A stretch of DNA of 64,000 nt, from NCBI RefSeq assembly GCF_048595755.1, contig NZ_CP184360.1:2852001-2916000 (forward strand). Reading direction: 5' to 3'. The DNA comes from Luteococcus sp048595755 (GTDB lineage Bacteria > Actinomycetota > Actinomycetes > Propionibacteriales > Propionibacteriaceae). A model generated the notes under the pieces. That model worked only from the letters and a program-made list of their open reading frames with translations, was not told the origin of the DNA and did not search any database. The first letter of the stretch is position 1, and every line of letters begins with the position of its first letter. Both the position numbers and the translations under genes were made by a program. Below are positions 1 through 8,971 of the stretch, piece by piece.

Positions 1-628
1 CGTGGCCCATCGGTGTCAGGTCCACGTCCTCCGCGTCGGCCCCCGCCTGCTCCAGCAGGGCCTGGACGAAACCCAGGTGCACCGTGCACACCACGTCGGG
101 ATTGCGACGCGCGGCGGCCAGGATCGGACAGCTACGCAGCAGCACCACCCCGTCCTGGTCTGGCTCGGTGGGCTCGAAGCCCAGTCGCGCCACGTGGCCG
201 GGCACGTCGGTCACGCTGGGCTCGCGCGCACCCTCCTCTGCCTCGGCCGCCCGGCGACCCCACAAGCGACCCGCCTGGTTGGCGATCTGTTCCGCTCCCG
301 GCATCGACGAGATCTGCTCGGCCAGCACTTCGGTGAGCAACTCGTAGTCGCGCGCCACGTCCTGGGTGGCGCTGGTGGCCCGATACATCAGTGCCGGACG
401 CCCACGGCCCGTCGGCGAGGACGCCTCACGCGCCACCAGCCCCTGCTCCAGCAAGGAGTCCAGGTGTTCGCGCACAGTGTTGGGGTGCAGGTCGAAGCGC
501 TCGGCTATCTCCCTCACCGAGCACAGCCGTCCGCTGGAACGCACGGCATCGAGCACGGCCGCCCGCGCCGTCGACATGGACAGCGCAGCAGGAATCTCGG
601 GAGGGCCTGCGGGGCCTGGCAAGGACAT
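1..628 (-). CDS. HTH transcriptional regulator, ArsR/SufR-like (3' end outside window)
   Basis: The gene reads leftward from ATG at 628 and leaves the window without a stop, so about 209 residues are visible. Residues 25-82 form a winged helix-turn-helix: the recognition segment RFDLHPNTVREHL is at 44-56 and the wing GRGRPALMY at 74-82. Near the visible end there is a Cys/His cluster (SCPIL, then VCTVHLG). Proteins of this build (COG2345 type) include SufR, where C-terminal cysteines hold an iron-sulfur cluster, so metal or redox sensing is a reasonable inference, not shown. A second in-frame ATG at 577 would shorten the N-terminus by 17 residues. Its targets are unknown; the next gene rightward points the same way and ends 76 bases before this start. 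Confidence 0.8.
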   Translation of the reverse strand, partial: MSLPGPAGPPEIPAALSMSTARAAVLDAVRSSGRLCSVREIAERFDLHPNTVREHLDSLLEQGLVAREASSPTGRGRPALMYRATSATQDVARDYELLTEVLAEQISSMPGAEQIANQAGRLWGRRAAEAEEGAREPSVTDVPGHVARLGFEPTEPDQDGVVLLRSCPILAAARRNPDVVCTVHLGFVQALLEQAGADAEDVDLTPMGH

Positions 629-704
629 GGCTCGGAGTTTACAAGACGGCCTCTGTGTGAAACCTCCCGGCCTTCGCCCCGCCGGTGGCCCGCCGGAGCC
701 ACCT

Positions 705-1472
705 TCAGCCGACCGCCAGCAGCGCGCGATCCAAGGCCATCGGATCGTGCACATAGCGATGCAGGAAACCGGCCACGAAGTTGCCGTCCAGACCGGCGCC
801 GCTGGGCGCGTGGTCTTGCTGGATCTCGACGCGACCGTCAGGCTTGACCGCCTCGACCCAGGTGTCGAAGTGGACCACCACCATCGCCAGTCCGTAGGCC
901 TCGGCCCAGCTGTGAGCCAGCTCCCGCAGCGTCTCCGGCAGGTCCTCCTCATCCTCCAGAACCCCCAGTGCCGCCAGGTCCCGATGGTGAACCATCACGA
1001 TCCCCCCGGCCTCACCCACCACCTGCAAGAGCCGGTCGAGTTCGGCGAGCAGGCTTTCGGGGGCGGCTCCCAGATGGTCCAGGCAAAGATCACAGGAGAT
1101 GGTGGCGCGCGTGGTGGCCAGGCGCGTCATCAGCGCGGAATGTCCCGGCTCCCCCAACGCCACGGGGCCACTGACGTGGAGCCAGTCGTCCTCCGTCAGC
1201 CGGGGCGGCTCGGGACGTCGCCACGCCAGCATCGCCTCACAGGTGGGGCCCTCGAACCGGGGACACCACCCGCTGCCAATTCCGGCTCGCTCCAGGACAC
1301 CCAGCAGGTCCACGGCCAGCGGATCGTCACCCAAGCGGGCCACGAACTCCGTCTCGACGCCCCTTCGGGCCAAGGCCATCGCCACCCCCAGCGCACCCAC
1401 CACGGCGTCACTTCCCTCGCGGGCCTGGCGAACCTCATCGTTGCCAACTGCGCCGCACACCACGAATCGCAT
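705..1472 (-). CDS. PfkB-like carbohydrate kinase family protein with altered active-site loop
   Basis: A 255-residue protein starting at ATG 1472 (MRFVVCGAVGNDEV). The N-terminal strand, the GALGVAMALARRG segment and the C-terminal glycine-rich loop place it in the PfkB/ribokinase fold, whose members phosphorylate sugars or nucleosides with ATP. The usual family loop is GAGD followed by F; here, around residue 225, it reads GAGLDGNF, so the catalytic Asp is displaced by one residue. Members are usually 300 or more residues, so this is short. The altered loop and length mean activity is uncertain and the substrate cannot be named. It lies 19 bases downstream of the DUF4192 gene, in the same direction, and may be cotranscribed with it. 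Confidence 0.7.
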   Translation of the reverse strand: MRFVVCGAVGNDEVRQAREGSDAVVGALGVAMALARRGVETEFVARLGDDPLAVDLLGVLERAGIGSGWCPRFEGPTCEAMLAWRRPEPPRLTEDDWLHVSGPVALGEPGHSALMTRLATTRATISCDLCLDHLGAAPESLLAELDRLLQVVGEAGGIVMVHHRDLAALGVLEDEEDLPETLRELAHSWAEAYGLAMVVVHFDTWVEAVKPDGRVEIQQDHAPSGAGLDGNFVAGFLHRYVHDPMALDRALLAVG

Positions 1473-1491
1473 GCCGCCACCGTAACCCCTC

Positions 1492-2487
1492 TCAGGCAGC
1501 CCCTCCCATCCCGGCCCCGACCCCGAAGACCTCGGCTCCGCGAACCTGCTCCCAGGCCGACGGCGGGACCGCCTGACGATTGATCCCGTCGAGGCAGGCC
1601 AGCAGGTCGCTGCGATCACCCAGCGCATGCGCCCGCTCGATACAGGCGACCAGCACCGCGCCATTGCCGTTCAACCAGGCGGAGAATCCCAACATCAACA
1701 GTGGTCCCGTCGCCCAGTGGGGTGGGCAGCCCATCACCACCCGACCCCACAGCGCCTCGGCCTTGGCAGCATTGCGCCGGCCCAGCGCCAGACACAGGTC
1801 GTCACGGGTGAGTTCGTCGCCGCTCAAGACCGCGAGCAGGGCACAGTCCTCGGCAGACCAGTCCTGGTCTGCTTCGCCCAGCATCTCCACCTGCAGCCGA
1901 CCGGCGCGGCGCTGCCACTCGTCCCAGCCGATGATGCCCAGGGCATCCTCCGCGTCCAGCAGGATGCGTTCCAGCCGCGGCACGTCCTCCGCCTCGGGCC
2001 CTTGGGCGACTGCGACGGCCCCCTCACGGCTGGGGCAGTGCGACAGCCCCGCCACCACCGCTTGCGCCACCACCGCACGATGGTCCAGTTCCTCCCGTGA
2101 CCCGTGGCGCCCGGCTCCGCCGCCCAGCCGGGAATGCCAGTGATGCGCATCCACGTGCACCGAGTCGAGCACCCGCTCCGGCCCCAGCCAGACCTCCGCC
2201 AGTCCCAAGGCCGTCTGGGCGAGCTCGGCCGAATCGCACCAACACGCCAACAGCACCATGGGGTTCTCGAAGTTGTCCACTGCTCCCACCAGCGACTCCC
2301 TCGCCGGTTCCGGAGCCTCGAGTGCATTCAGCGGCATCGCCCCCGTGAGACCGATGCGGGCGTCGTCGACCACGACGAAGACCAGTTGCTCCTGGGGTTG
2401 GTAACCAAGCAGATAGGGCACGAGTGCCAAGAAGTCCTCGCACTCGCGCAGGCGAAGTCGGGTGATGGTGCTGTGCTGATCGTCCAT
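1492..2487 (-). CDS. DUF4192 domain-containing protein
   Basis: A 331-residue protein starting at ATG 2487. The N-terminus reads LRLRECEDFLALVPYLLGYQP and continues with a VFVVVDDARIG strand, the hallmark opening of DUF4192, a family found almost only in Actinobacteria. A second block near the C-terminus (ATGPLLMLGFSAWLNGNGA) is also typical. The family has no established biochemical function. No signal peptide or membrane helix is evident, so it is probably cytoplasmic. It starts 142 bases from the divergent membrane protein at 2630; the gap must hold both promoters. Confidence 0.85.
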   Translation of the reverse strand: MDDQHSTITRLRLRECEDFLALVPYLLGYQPQEQLVFVVVDDARIGLTGAMPLNALEAPEPARESLVGAVDNFENPMVLLACWCDSAELAQTALGLAEVWLGPERVLDSVHVDAHHWHSRLGGGAGRHGSREELDHRAVVAQAVVAGLSHCPSREGAVAVAQGPEAEDVPRLERILLDAEDALGIIGWDEWQRRAGRLQVEMLGEADQDWSAEDCALLAVLSGDELTRDDLCLALGRRNAAKAEALWGRVVMGCPPHWATGPLLMLGFSAWLNGNGAVLVACIERAHALGDRSDLLACLDGINRQAVPPSAWEQVRGAEVFGVGAGMGGAA

Positions 2488-2629
2488 GCCTGCAGATGAT
2501 GTGCAGACTGCTGCCTCGCAGCCCACTCATCCACAGAAGCCCATCCGCCGCGCCGCAGCGCCCCAGCTGTGGACAACAGCGGCGGTTTCCTCGGCGCGGG
2601 TGCCTGGAGTGGGTACTGTGGGCCGCACC

Positions 2630-3289
2630 ATGAGCCAGCAGCCCCCACCGCGTGACCCGCGTACCCCCTTCGGTGCCCCAACCCGCGATCCCCGCACGCC
2701 TTTTGGCCAGCAGTCCCTGCCGCCCACCAAGGCCGAGCAGTTCGCCCCGCCTCCCAACCGCAAGCCGCTGTGGATCACCCTTGCGGCCCTGGCCGTGGTG
2801 GCGCTGGTGATCTGGGGGGCGATCCGGGTGGGCGGTTCGGAGCCCGAGCCCGAGGCCGCCGCCACGCCTGCCGCCAGCCCGAGCCAGGAGCCCACCTGGC
2901 CCGGAGACCAGGCCACCGCGCCCCAGGCCACGGGAACGCCGCAGACGGGCGCGCGCACGTCCGTTCCCTTCACCAATCCCGGTGACGATGCGGCCGGCAC
3001 CTTCTCGATCGTGCGCCACCGGTGGACCGACCAAGGGCTGCTCCTGACGATCAAGGTGGAGCTGGACAGCGGGTCACAGCGCCTGGGCTTCTTCGCCCTG
3101 GACAACGGCCCCACGGCGCGTCAGTTCGACCCCTCTCCCAGCGGAGAGGACTACCTGGACGGCCGTCGCATCAGCGCCGGCGAGACCCTCACGGGCACCA
3201 TCTTGTTCGAGAAGCCCCAGGGCGACACGACCGTCTTCCTGGCCGGTTCCACCGGGCGCCAGGTGGCAGCCCTCACCGTCGAGGGCTGA
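2630..3289 (+). CDS. Membrane-anchored DUF4352-like extracellular protein
   Basis: A 219-residue protein with start ATG 2630. The first 45 residues are Pro/Arg-rich and contain an exact repeat of RDPRTPFG (residues 8-15 and 19-26). One transmembrane helix follows (about 47-66, PLWITLAALAVVALVIW), then a Ser/Pro/Thr/Ala linker (69-105) and a C-terminal beta-rich domain (about 108-219) with the spacing of DUF4352-type immunoglobulin-like domains. The topology suggests a cytoplasmic tail and an outside domain. The role is unknown. It converges with the L,D-transpeptidase gene, 16 bases away, which hints at a cell-envelope job but does not prove it. In-frame codons upstream of 2630 overlap the divergent gene and lack a better start. 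Confidence 0.7.
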   Translation: MSQQPPPRDPRTPFGAPTRDPRTPFGQQSLPPTKAEQFAPPPNRKPLWITLAALAVVALVIWGAIRVGGSEPEPEAAATPAASPSQEPTWPGDQATAPQATGTPQTGARTSVPFTNPGDDAAGTFSIVRHRWTDQGLLLTIKVELDSGSQRLGFFALDNGPTARQFDPSPSGEDYLDGRRISAGETLTGTILFEKPQGDTTVFLAGSTGRQVAALTVEG

Positions 3290-3305
3290 GCTGCCACCCC
3301 CGGTC

Positions 3306-4532
3306 TCAGCGGTAGACGATCACCTTGTCACCGGCACGAGCCTGGTTGAACAGGTTCGCCACGGCGTCGTAGTTGCGCACATTGACGCACCCGTGCGAGG
3401 CACCGTTGTAACCACGGGCGGCGAAGTCGGCCGAATAGTGCACCGCCTGGCCACCGGAGAAGAACAGGGCGAAGGGCATCTCGGTGTGGTACAGGGTGCT
3501 GACATGGTCGCGTGACTTGAAGTTCACCTGGAAGGCGCCCTCACGCGTGGGCGTCAGTTCCGAGCCGAACCGCACGTCCATGGTGGACAGCACCTTGCCG
3601 TCGACGACCCAGCTCAACGACCGGGTGGCCTTGGAGATGCAGATGGCCCGGCCGGTCATGCACCGCGGGTCCAGCTTGGGCGTGTCCACCTTCGGCTGCA
3701 CATTGTTCAGCTCGTCGCTGGTCGGCTTTCGGGTCATCGACTGCAGCCGCTCCAGGGTTCGGGCATCCACCTCGCCGGTGGCGGGGATGCCGCGCTTGTC
3801 CTGGAACTCCTTCACCGCTGCCGCCGTGCTGGTGCCGTAGTAGTCGGTCACCTTTCCGGAGAACCAGCCGATCTGCTTCAGCCGGGCCTGCAGGTCCTTC
3901 ACCTTGTCACCCTTGGCGCCCTGCTTGAGCAGCGCGGGCCCGGCACGCAGGATGTTGTGCATCTGGTCATGGGTGGGCTTCTTGGTCCGCTCCACCAACT
4001 GGTCCCAGGTCTTCTGGTCCACCTCGCCGGTGGTCGCCAGCCCTCGCTTGGCCTGGAAGCCACGCACCGAGGCAGCGGTGGCCTCACCGTAGTTCCCGGT
4101 GATCTTCCCCTCGAACCAGGCCAACTGCTGCAAGCGGTGCTGCAGCTCACGAACCTGCTCACCCTCGGCACCAGCCTTCAGCAAGACCTTGCCCGACGCG
4201 CTGGGCGAGGGGGTCGTGCTGGGACTGGGCGTTGCGCTGGCACTGGGGGTGACGCTGGGGGTCGGCGTCGCGCTCGGGGTGGGGGTTGCGCTGGCGGTGG
4301 GCGTCGGCGTGGCACTGGGGCTCAGGCTGGGTGTCGCGCTGGACGACTGACTGGCCGACGCGCCGGGCGAGGCACTGGTGGTGGGGCGCTGCGCAGGAGC
4401 CGAGGCCGAACCACTGTGGGCGGACGGGCTCTCGGGAGCAGCCGGCACCGCGTCGGGGGAAACGCCGGCGCACCCGGCGACGGCGAGCAGGCCCACGCCG
4501 GCCAGGACAGTACGGGCGTGCTTGGGGGTCAT
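3306..4532 (-). CDS. Lipoprotein L,D-transpeptidase (YkuD) with two peptidoglycan-binding domains
   Basis: A 408-residue cell-wall enzyme. A lipoprotein signal ends in LAVAGC (Cys21). Residues 24-115 are a long Ser/Pro/Thr/Ala linker that should span the wall. Two PG_binding_1 domains follow (about 115-180 and 195-265), each with a GDKV/GEQV...LQ.RL start and a YG..T..AV..FQ core. The C-terminal YkuD domain (about 285-408) has the catalytic motif HGCVN at 380-384 with Cys382. Such enzymes make 3-3 cross-links in peptidoglycan or attach proteins to it. The linker is coded by simple GC-rich repeats (about 4190-4400) that could vary in length between strains. The gene is divergent from the ABC exporter at 4730. 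Confidence 0.9.
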   Translation of the reverse strand: MTPKHARTVLAGVGLLAVAGCAGVSPDAVPAAPESPSAHSGSASAPAQRPTTSASPGASASQSSSATPSLSPSATPTPTASATPTPSATPTPSVTPSASATPSPSTTPSPSASGKVLLKAGAEGEQVRELQHRLQQLAWFEGKITGNYGEATAASVRGFQAKRGLATTGEVDQKTWDQLVERTKKPTHDQMHNILRAGPALLKQGAKGDKVKDLQARLKQIGWFSGKVTDYYGTSTAAAVKEFQDKRGIPATGEVDARTLERLQSMTRKPTSDELNNVQPKVDTPKLDPRCMTGRAICISKATRSLSWVVDGKVLSTMDVRFGSELTPTREGAFQVNFKSRDHVSTLYHTEMPFALFFSGGQAVHYSADFAARGYNGASHGCVNVRNYDAVANLFNQARAGDKVIVYR

Positions 4533-4729
4533 CAGAGGCTCCTCGGTTCACCAGCCGGTGGGGACACGGCTGCGAAACCCAAAGACTAGGTGCCCGCCTC
4601 TTGGCCTGTCACATGGCACGCCCCACGACGACCCGGGTCTTCTCAGGGAAGTCTCCGGGTTCAGGCGCGAATGCCTCACCCTTTGGGGTGATCAGATATG
4701 GGCAACGGCCCAATCGAAGGGAAGAGAAC

Positions 4730-5494
4730 ATGTCCACAGCCGCCGCCCGCGCGGAACACCTGGTCAAGACCTACGGACAGGGAAATGCCCAGGTCAAGGC
4801 ACTCGACGACGTGAGCGTCGACATCAAGGCCGGCGAGCTGACGGCGGTGATGGGACCCTCCGGTTCGGGCAAATCCACCCTGATGCACTGCATGGCCGGG
4901 CTCGATCGTCCCACCAGCGGCCGGGCCCTGATCGGCCAGACCGAGATCGCCTCCCTCAAGGACGCCGCACTGACCGCGCTGCGCCGAGACCACGTGGGAT
5001 TCATCTTCCAGCAGTTCAACCTGGTGCCGACCCTCACCGCCCAGGAGAACATCCTGCTGCCACTGGCGATCGCCGGTCGAAAGCCCGACCAGGCCTGGTA
5101 CGAGCAGGTCATCGAGGCCGTGGGCCTGGCCGATCGACTCACCCACAAGCCCTCCGAACTGTCCGGCGGCCAACAGCAGCGCGTGGCCTGTGCCCGGGCA
5201 CTGGTGGGACGCCCCAGCATCATCTTCGCCGACGAGCCCACCGGCAACCTGGATTCGGTCAGCTCCACCGAGGTCCTGGCCTTCCTGCGTCGCAGCGTCG
5301 AGGACTTTGGCCAGACCGTGGTGATGGTCACCCACGATCCGGTCAGCGCCTCCTATGCCGATCGTGCCCTCTTCCTGGCCGACGGCCGCATCGTCGACGA
5401 CATCACCAACCCCTCCCATACCCAGATCCTGGAGACCATGGCCCGCCTCGATCCGCGTCGCACCCGCCAGCAGCTGGCAGAGCAGAAGGCCTGA
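4730..5494 (+). CDS. ABC transporter ATP-binding protein, MacB/LolD type
   Basis: A 254-residue ATPase starting at ATG 4730, with the ribosome site GAAGGGAAGAG just before it. Walker A is GPSGSGKST (42-50), the signature is LSGGQQQR, Walker B is IIFADEPTG and the H-loop is VMVTHD. The insertion after the Q-loop (GFIFQQFNLVPTLTAQENI) is typical of the MacB/LolD/FtsE group. It ends five bases before the FtsX-like permease, so the two form one transport unit. These systems move lipoproteins, peptides or drugs out of the membrane, or transmit conformational signals; the substrate here is not known. Confidence 0.92.
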   Translation: MSTAAARAEHLVKTYGQGNAQVKALDDVSVDIKAGELTAVMGPSGSGKSTLMHCMAGLDRPTSGRALIGQTEIASLKDAALTALRRDHVGFIFQQFNLVPTLTAQENILLPLAIAGRKPDQAWYEQVIEAVGLADRLTHKPSELSGGQQQRVACARALVGRPSIIFADEPTGNLDSVSSTEVLAFLRRSVEDFGQTVVMVTHDPVSASYADRALFLADGRIVDDITNPSHTQILETMARLDPRRTRQQLAEQKA

Positions 5495-5499
5495 CGACC

Positions 5500-8100
5500 A
5501 TGTGGAAGGCAACCTTCACCTCGCTGTGGGCCCGCAAGCTGCGACTGGCCATGTCGATGGTCGCCATCATCCTCGGCGTGTCCTTCGTCTCCGGCTCCAT
5601 GATCTTCGCAGACATGCTGTCCGACTCCTTCGACCAGATCGTCAGCGGCACCGTGCCCGACGTCGAGGTCAGCAAGAAGCTCGACGAGGCGGTCGACGAC
5701 GGCGCCGCCAACAAGAGCAAGCTCGACGAGCGCACCATCCAGGCCGTCCGTGGCGTGGACGGCGTCAAGGCCGTGGATGGCTCCATCCATGGCATGGACA
5801 CCGTGCTGATCGGCAGCGACGGCAAGGCGCTGACCAGTTTCGGCCCGCCCCAGATGGGCTTCAACTGGGGTGAGCTCCCAGCCCTGCGCGGGAACAAGGG
5901 CGGCAACATCATCGAGGGTCGCGCTCCCCGGGCCGATGACGAGATCGTCGTCGACCCGCAGTCGCTGAAGAAGTCCGGCCACCAGGTGGGTGACCGGGCG
6001 CGGGTGATCACCCCGACCCTGGGCACCCTGGACGTCTCCATCGTCGGCTCGGGAACCATGGGCGAGGGAAGCTCCGCCGGCGCCCAGTACATCTTCTTCA
6101 CCACCAAGCGCGCCCAACAGATCTTCCTGGAGGGCAAGAACACCTTCTCCTCTCTGTGGGTGGTCACCGAACCCGACGCCGACCGCGCCGCCGTGGCCGC
6201 CGAGGTGCAGCAGCTCCTGCCCCAGGGCTACCAGGCCCGCGACGGCCAGGAGGTGGCCGACGAGACGTCGTCCGCCATCGGGGATGCACTGCAGTTCGCG
6301 AACCTCTTTCCGCTGGTCTTCGCCGCCATCTCGCTGCTGGTGGCGACCTTCCTGATCGTCAACACCTTCACCATCCTGGTGGCCCAACGCTCCCGCGAAC
6401 TGGCGCTCTTCCGCGCCATGGGCGCCAGCAAGCACCAGCTGCGCACCACGGTGCTGACCGAGGCCTTCGTCGTCGGGCTGGTCAGTTCGGCGATCGGCCT
6501 GTTCGGTGGTCTGGGCATCGCCCAACTCATCCTGCGCGGCATGGCCGCCGGCGGTTGGGACCTTGGCTCCGCACCGGTCCGGCTGGGCTGGCCCGCCATC
6601 GTCGCCTCGCTGCTGACCGGAACCCTGGTGACGGTCCTCTCGGCGCTGGGCCCGGCCCGTCGCGCCACCCGCATCTCCCCGGTGGAGGCGATGGCGTCCT
6701 CACGCACCGAGGCCGAGCACGGGCTGGGACGTCGGGCCGTGGTGGGCATCGTGCTGGCCTGCCTTGGTGGTGCCGGCATGGCGCTGGGCGTGCTCACCGA
6801 GATCTCCAGGCCGGTGCTGTGGGCCGGGATCGGCATGGCCCTGGCCATGATCGGCATCGCCATCGCCTCGCCGCTGGTCGGCCGCCCCGTGGTCTGGGCC
6901 GTCAGCAGGCTCAACCGACTCCTCTTCGGTGAGGTGGGCAGGCTCGCCGAACTCAACTCGGTGCGCCAACCACGTCGCACCGCCGCCACGGCCTCTGCGC
7001 TGATGGTGGGCCTGACGCTGGTCTCCATGCTGGCCATCTTCGGCGCCTCCGCAACACGCTCGGTCACGGCACAGATCGAGAACACCGTGCGAGGCAATTT
7101 CCTGGTCGGGCAACAGGGCTTCAAGGGCTTCCCCGTCGGCGTACGCAGCGCCGTCGAGCAAGTCGAGGAGGTCGAACGGGTCGATGCCATGAAGATCGGG
7201 ACCTTCCTGGAAGTGCCCGAGGGCGCCTCCGCCCCCACCAAGGAGGCCCTCACCGACGTCTCCGGACGCCACATGCGCACCGTCGGTGCCATGGATGCCC
7301 AGTCACTGGACCGGATCTTCCCGCAGCAGATCACCCAGGGGCGCATGTTCGCCAAGCCCGGCGAGATGATCGTCGCCGAGGAGACCGCACGCACGCAGGA
7401 CCTGGCACTGGGCGACACGGAACGGGTCTTCTCCACCGATTCCCAGCGCCTGCTGGAGCTGACCGTGGTGGGGATCTACTCCCCCGGCAAGGGCCAGACC
7501 ATCATGGACAAGTGGGTCTCCACCCAGACCCTCACCGATGCCGGCCTGGGACAGAAGGACGCCTTCCTGTCCATCCACCTCAAGGAGGGCGCCGATCCCG
7601 GCAAGGCCAGGGCCGGTCTGGACGCCGCGCTGGCCGATCTCCCGCTGGTCGGGGTGATGGACCTGGACGACTACACCGAGCAGATCCTGCAGAACGTCGA
7701 CCGCACCATGGCCCTGCTCTACGCCCTGCTGGCGCTCAGCGTGCTGATCGCGGTGCTGGGCATCGTGAACACGCTGGGGCTGAGCATCGTCGAACGGACC
7801 CGTGAGATCGGGTTGCTGCGTGCCATCGCGCTCACCCGGGCCCAGGTGCGCCGCATGATCACGCTGGAGTCGGTGGTCATCTCGCTGCTCGGCGCGGTGG
7901 TCGGCGTCGGCCTCGGCACCCTGTTCGGCGTGGTGCTGCAACGTCTGATGGCCGACGACGGGATCGACCTGCTCAGCATTCCCTGGCTGCAGCTGGTGGC
8001 CTTCGTGCTGGCCGCCGCCGTGGTGGGCGTGCTGGCCGCCGTGTGGCCGGCCCACCGGGCGGCTCGCACCAGCGTGCTGACCGCGATCGCCAGCGAGTGA
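5500..8100 (+). CDS. FtsX-like ABC transporter permease, two-module
   Basis: An 866-residue permease starting at ATG 5500, five bases after its ATPase. It has the MacB-like plan of an N-terminal membrane helix (about 18-38), a large outside domain, then three helices of an FtsX domain (about residues 265-400), repeated in the second half: an outside domain (about 520-720) and a final FtsX domain (about 740-866). The doubled layout is the common form in Actinobacteria and gives a single-chain permease. It probably works with the upstream ATPase as a mechanotransmission exporter. The substrate is not inferable. Confidence 0.9.
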   Translation: MWKATFTSLWARKLRLAMSMVAIILGVSFVSGSMIFADMLSDSFDQIVSGTVPDVEVSKKLDEAVDDGAANKSKLDERTIQAVRGVDGVKAVDGSIHGMDTVLIGSDGKALTSFGPPQMGFNWGELPALRGNKGGNIIEGRAPRADDEIVVDPQSLKKSGHQVGDRARVITPTLGTLDVSIVGSGTMGEGSSAGAQYIFFTTKRAQQIFLEGKNTFSSLWVVTEPDADRAAVAAEVQQLLPQGYQARDGQEVADETSSAIGDALQFANLFPLVFAAISLLVATFLIVNTFTILVAQRSRELALFRAMGASKHQLRTTVLTEAFVVGLVSSAIGLFGGLGIAQLILRGMAAGGWDLGSAPVRLGWPAIVASLLTGTLVTVLSALGPARRATRISPVEAMASSRTEAEHGLGRRAVVGIVLACLGGAGMALGVLTEISRPVLWAGIGMALAMIGIAIASPLVGRPVVWAVSRLNRLLFGEVGRLAELNSVRQPRRTAATASALMVGLTLVSMLAIFGASATRSVTAQIENTVRGNFLVGQQGFKGFPVGVRSAVEQVEEVERVDAMKIGTFLEVPEGASAPTKEALTDVSGRHMRTVGAMDAQSLDRIFPQQITQGRMFAKPGEMIVAEETARTQDLALGDTERVFSTDSQRLLELTVVGIYSPGKGQTIMDKWVSTQTLTDAGLGQKDAFLSIHLKEGADPGKARAGLDAALADLPLVGVMDLDDYTEQILQNVDRTMALLYALLALSVLIAVLGIVNTLGLSIVERTREIGLLRAIALTRAQVRRMITLESVVISLLGAVVGVGLGTLFGVVLQRLMADDGIDLLSIPWLQLVAFVLAAAVVGVLAAVWPAHRAARTSVLTAIASE

Positions 8101-8107
8101 GCACTGG

Positions 8108-8971
8108 TCAGGCCAGCGGGCTGAGCAGGCCGAGCAGCCGCTCCCTCAGCCCGCTGGCCCGCTCGCTGAAGGCCCGCTGGTGCCGCACGTACTCGGCGCG
8201 CCCGGCCGCGGTCTCCACCTTCACCGGCGGGTAGCCCCACTCGGTCAGGTCATAGGCGCTGGCGCGCATGTCCATCTCACGAATGTCGCGAGCCAGCTCG
8301 AAGGTGTCCAGCAGCAGCGTCGAGTCCACCACCGGCAGCATCTTCCCGCTCCACTTGTACAGGTCCATGTTTGCGTGGAGGCAGGCAGGCTGGTCCAGCT
8401 CGGGTTGGAGCTCGCGGGTGGGCCGCAGTTCGTTGAGGGGTTCGGCGTCGGGGGTGAAGAAGCGGAAGGCGTCGAAGTGGCTGCACCGCACCCCCACCTC
8501 CTCGACCACCTGGGCCACCCGTTCAGGGCTGAAGCGCAGCGGCAGGTAGTCGTGCCGGGTCTGCTCGGGCTGCAGGTGGTAGACCATCGCCCACTCGTGC
8601 ATCCCGAAACAGCCGTAGCGGGCCGGATTGCCGGCGGTACGTCCCAGCAGTTGCACCGTCCAGGCCACGGTGCTGTGCCGTTTGGCCAGGAAGGCCGCCA
8701 CATCCACCTGGCTGAGGCCGTCGTCGTGTCGGTAGAACTTGCGCCCGGCGTAGGCACCGTCCGGGTCCTCCAGCACCGTGCCCACCCCGGGGTGCCAGAA
8801 GAGCAATTCGCCCGGACGCAGGTTGTAGTAGTCGAACAGGAAGTCCTCCACCGGATGCTTGCGGCCGGTACGACGACGTTCCTGGACGCCCACCAACAGG
8901 TGCTCGGCGCGCTCCCGGTGCTCTCGTGCCAGCTGCTGCCAGTGGTCACGCTCCAGTACGGTCTGCCCCAC
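8108..8971 (-). CDS. Putative 3-methyladenine DNA glycosylase family protein
   Basis: A 287-residue protein starting at GTG 8971, directly abutting the TGA of the malic enzyme (TGA|GTG), so translation is probably coupled. It belongs to an actinobacterial family commonly annotated as 3-methyladenine DNA glycosylase, recognised by HPVEDFLFDYY near residue 39, the W-HPG-G block, YGCFGMHEWAMVY and SHFDAFRFFTP. The evidence for the enzymatic name is annotation tradition; I see no helix-hairpin-helix DNA glycosylase motif. The conserved His/Asp/Tyr-rich patches suggest an enzyme. It is the last gene of the long leftward string and converges with the FtsX permease, seven bases away. Confidence 0.7.
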   Translation of the reverse strand: MGQTVLERDHWQQLAREHRERAEHLLVGVQERRRTGRKHPVEDFLFDYYNLRPGELLFWHPGVGTVLEDPDGAYAGRKFYRHDDGLSQVDVAAFLAKRHSTVAWTVQLLGRTAGNPARYGCFGMHEWAMVYHLQPEQTRHDYLPLRFSPERVAQVVEEVGVRCSHFDAFRFFTPDAEPLNELRPTRELQPELDQPACLHANMDLYKWSGKMLPVVDSTLLLDTFELARDIREMDMRASAYDLTEWGYPPVKVETAAGRAEYVRHQRAFSERASGLRERLLGLLSPLA

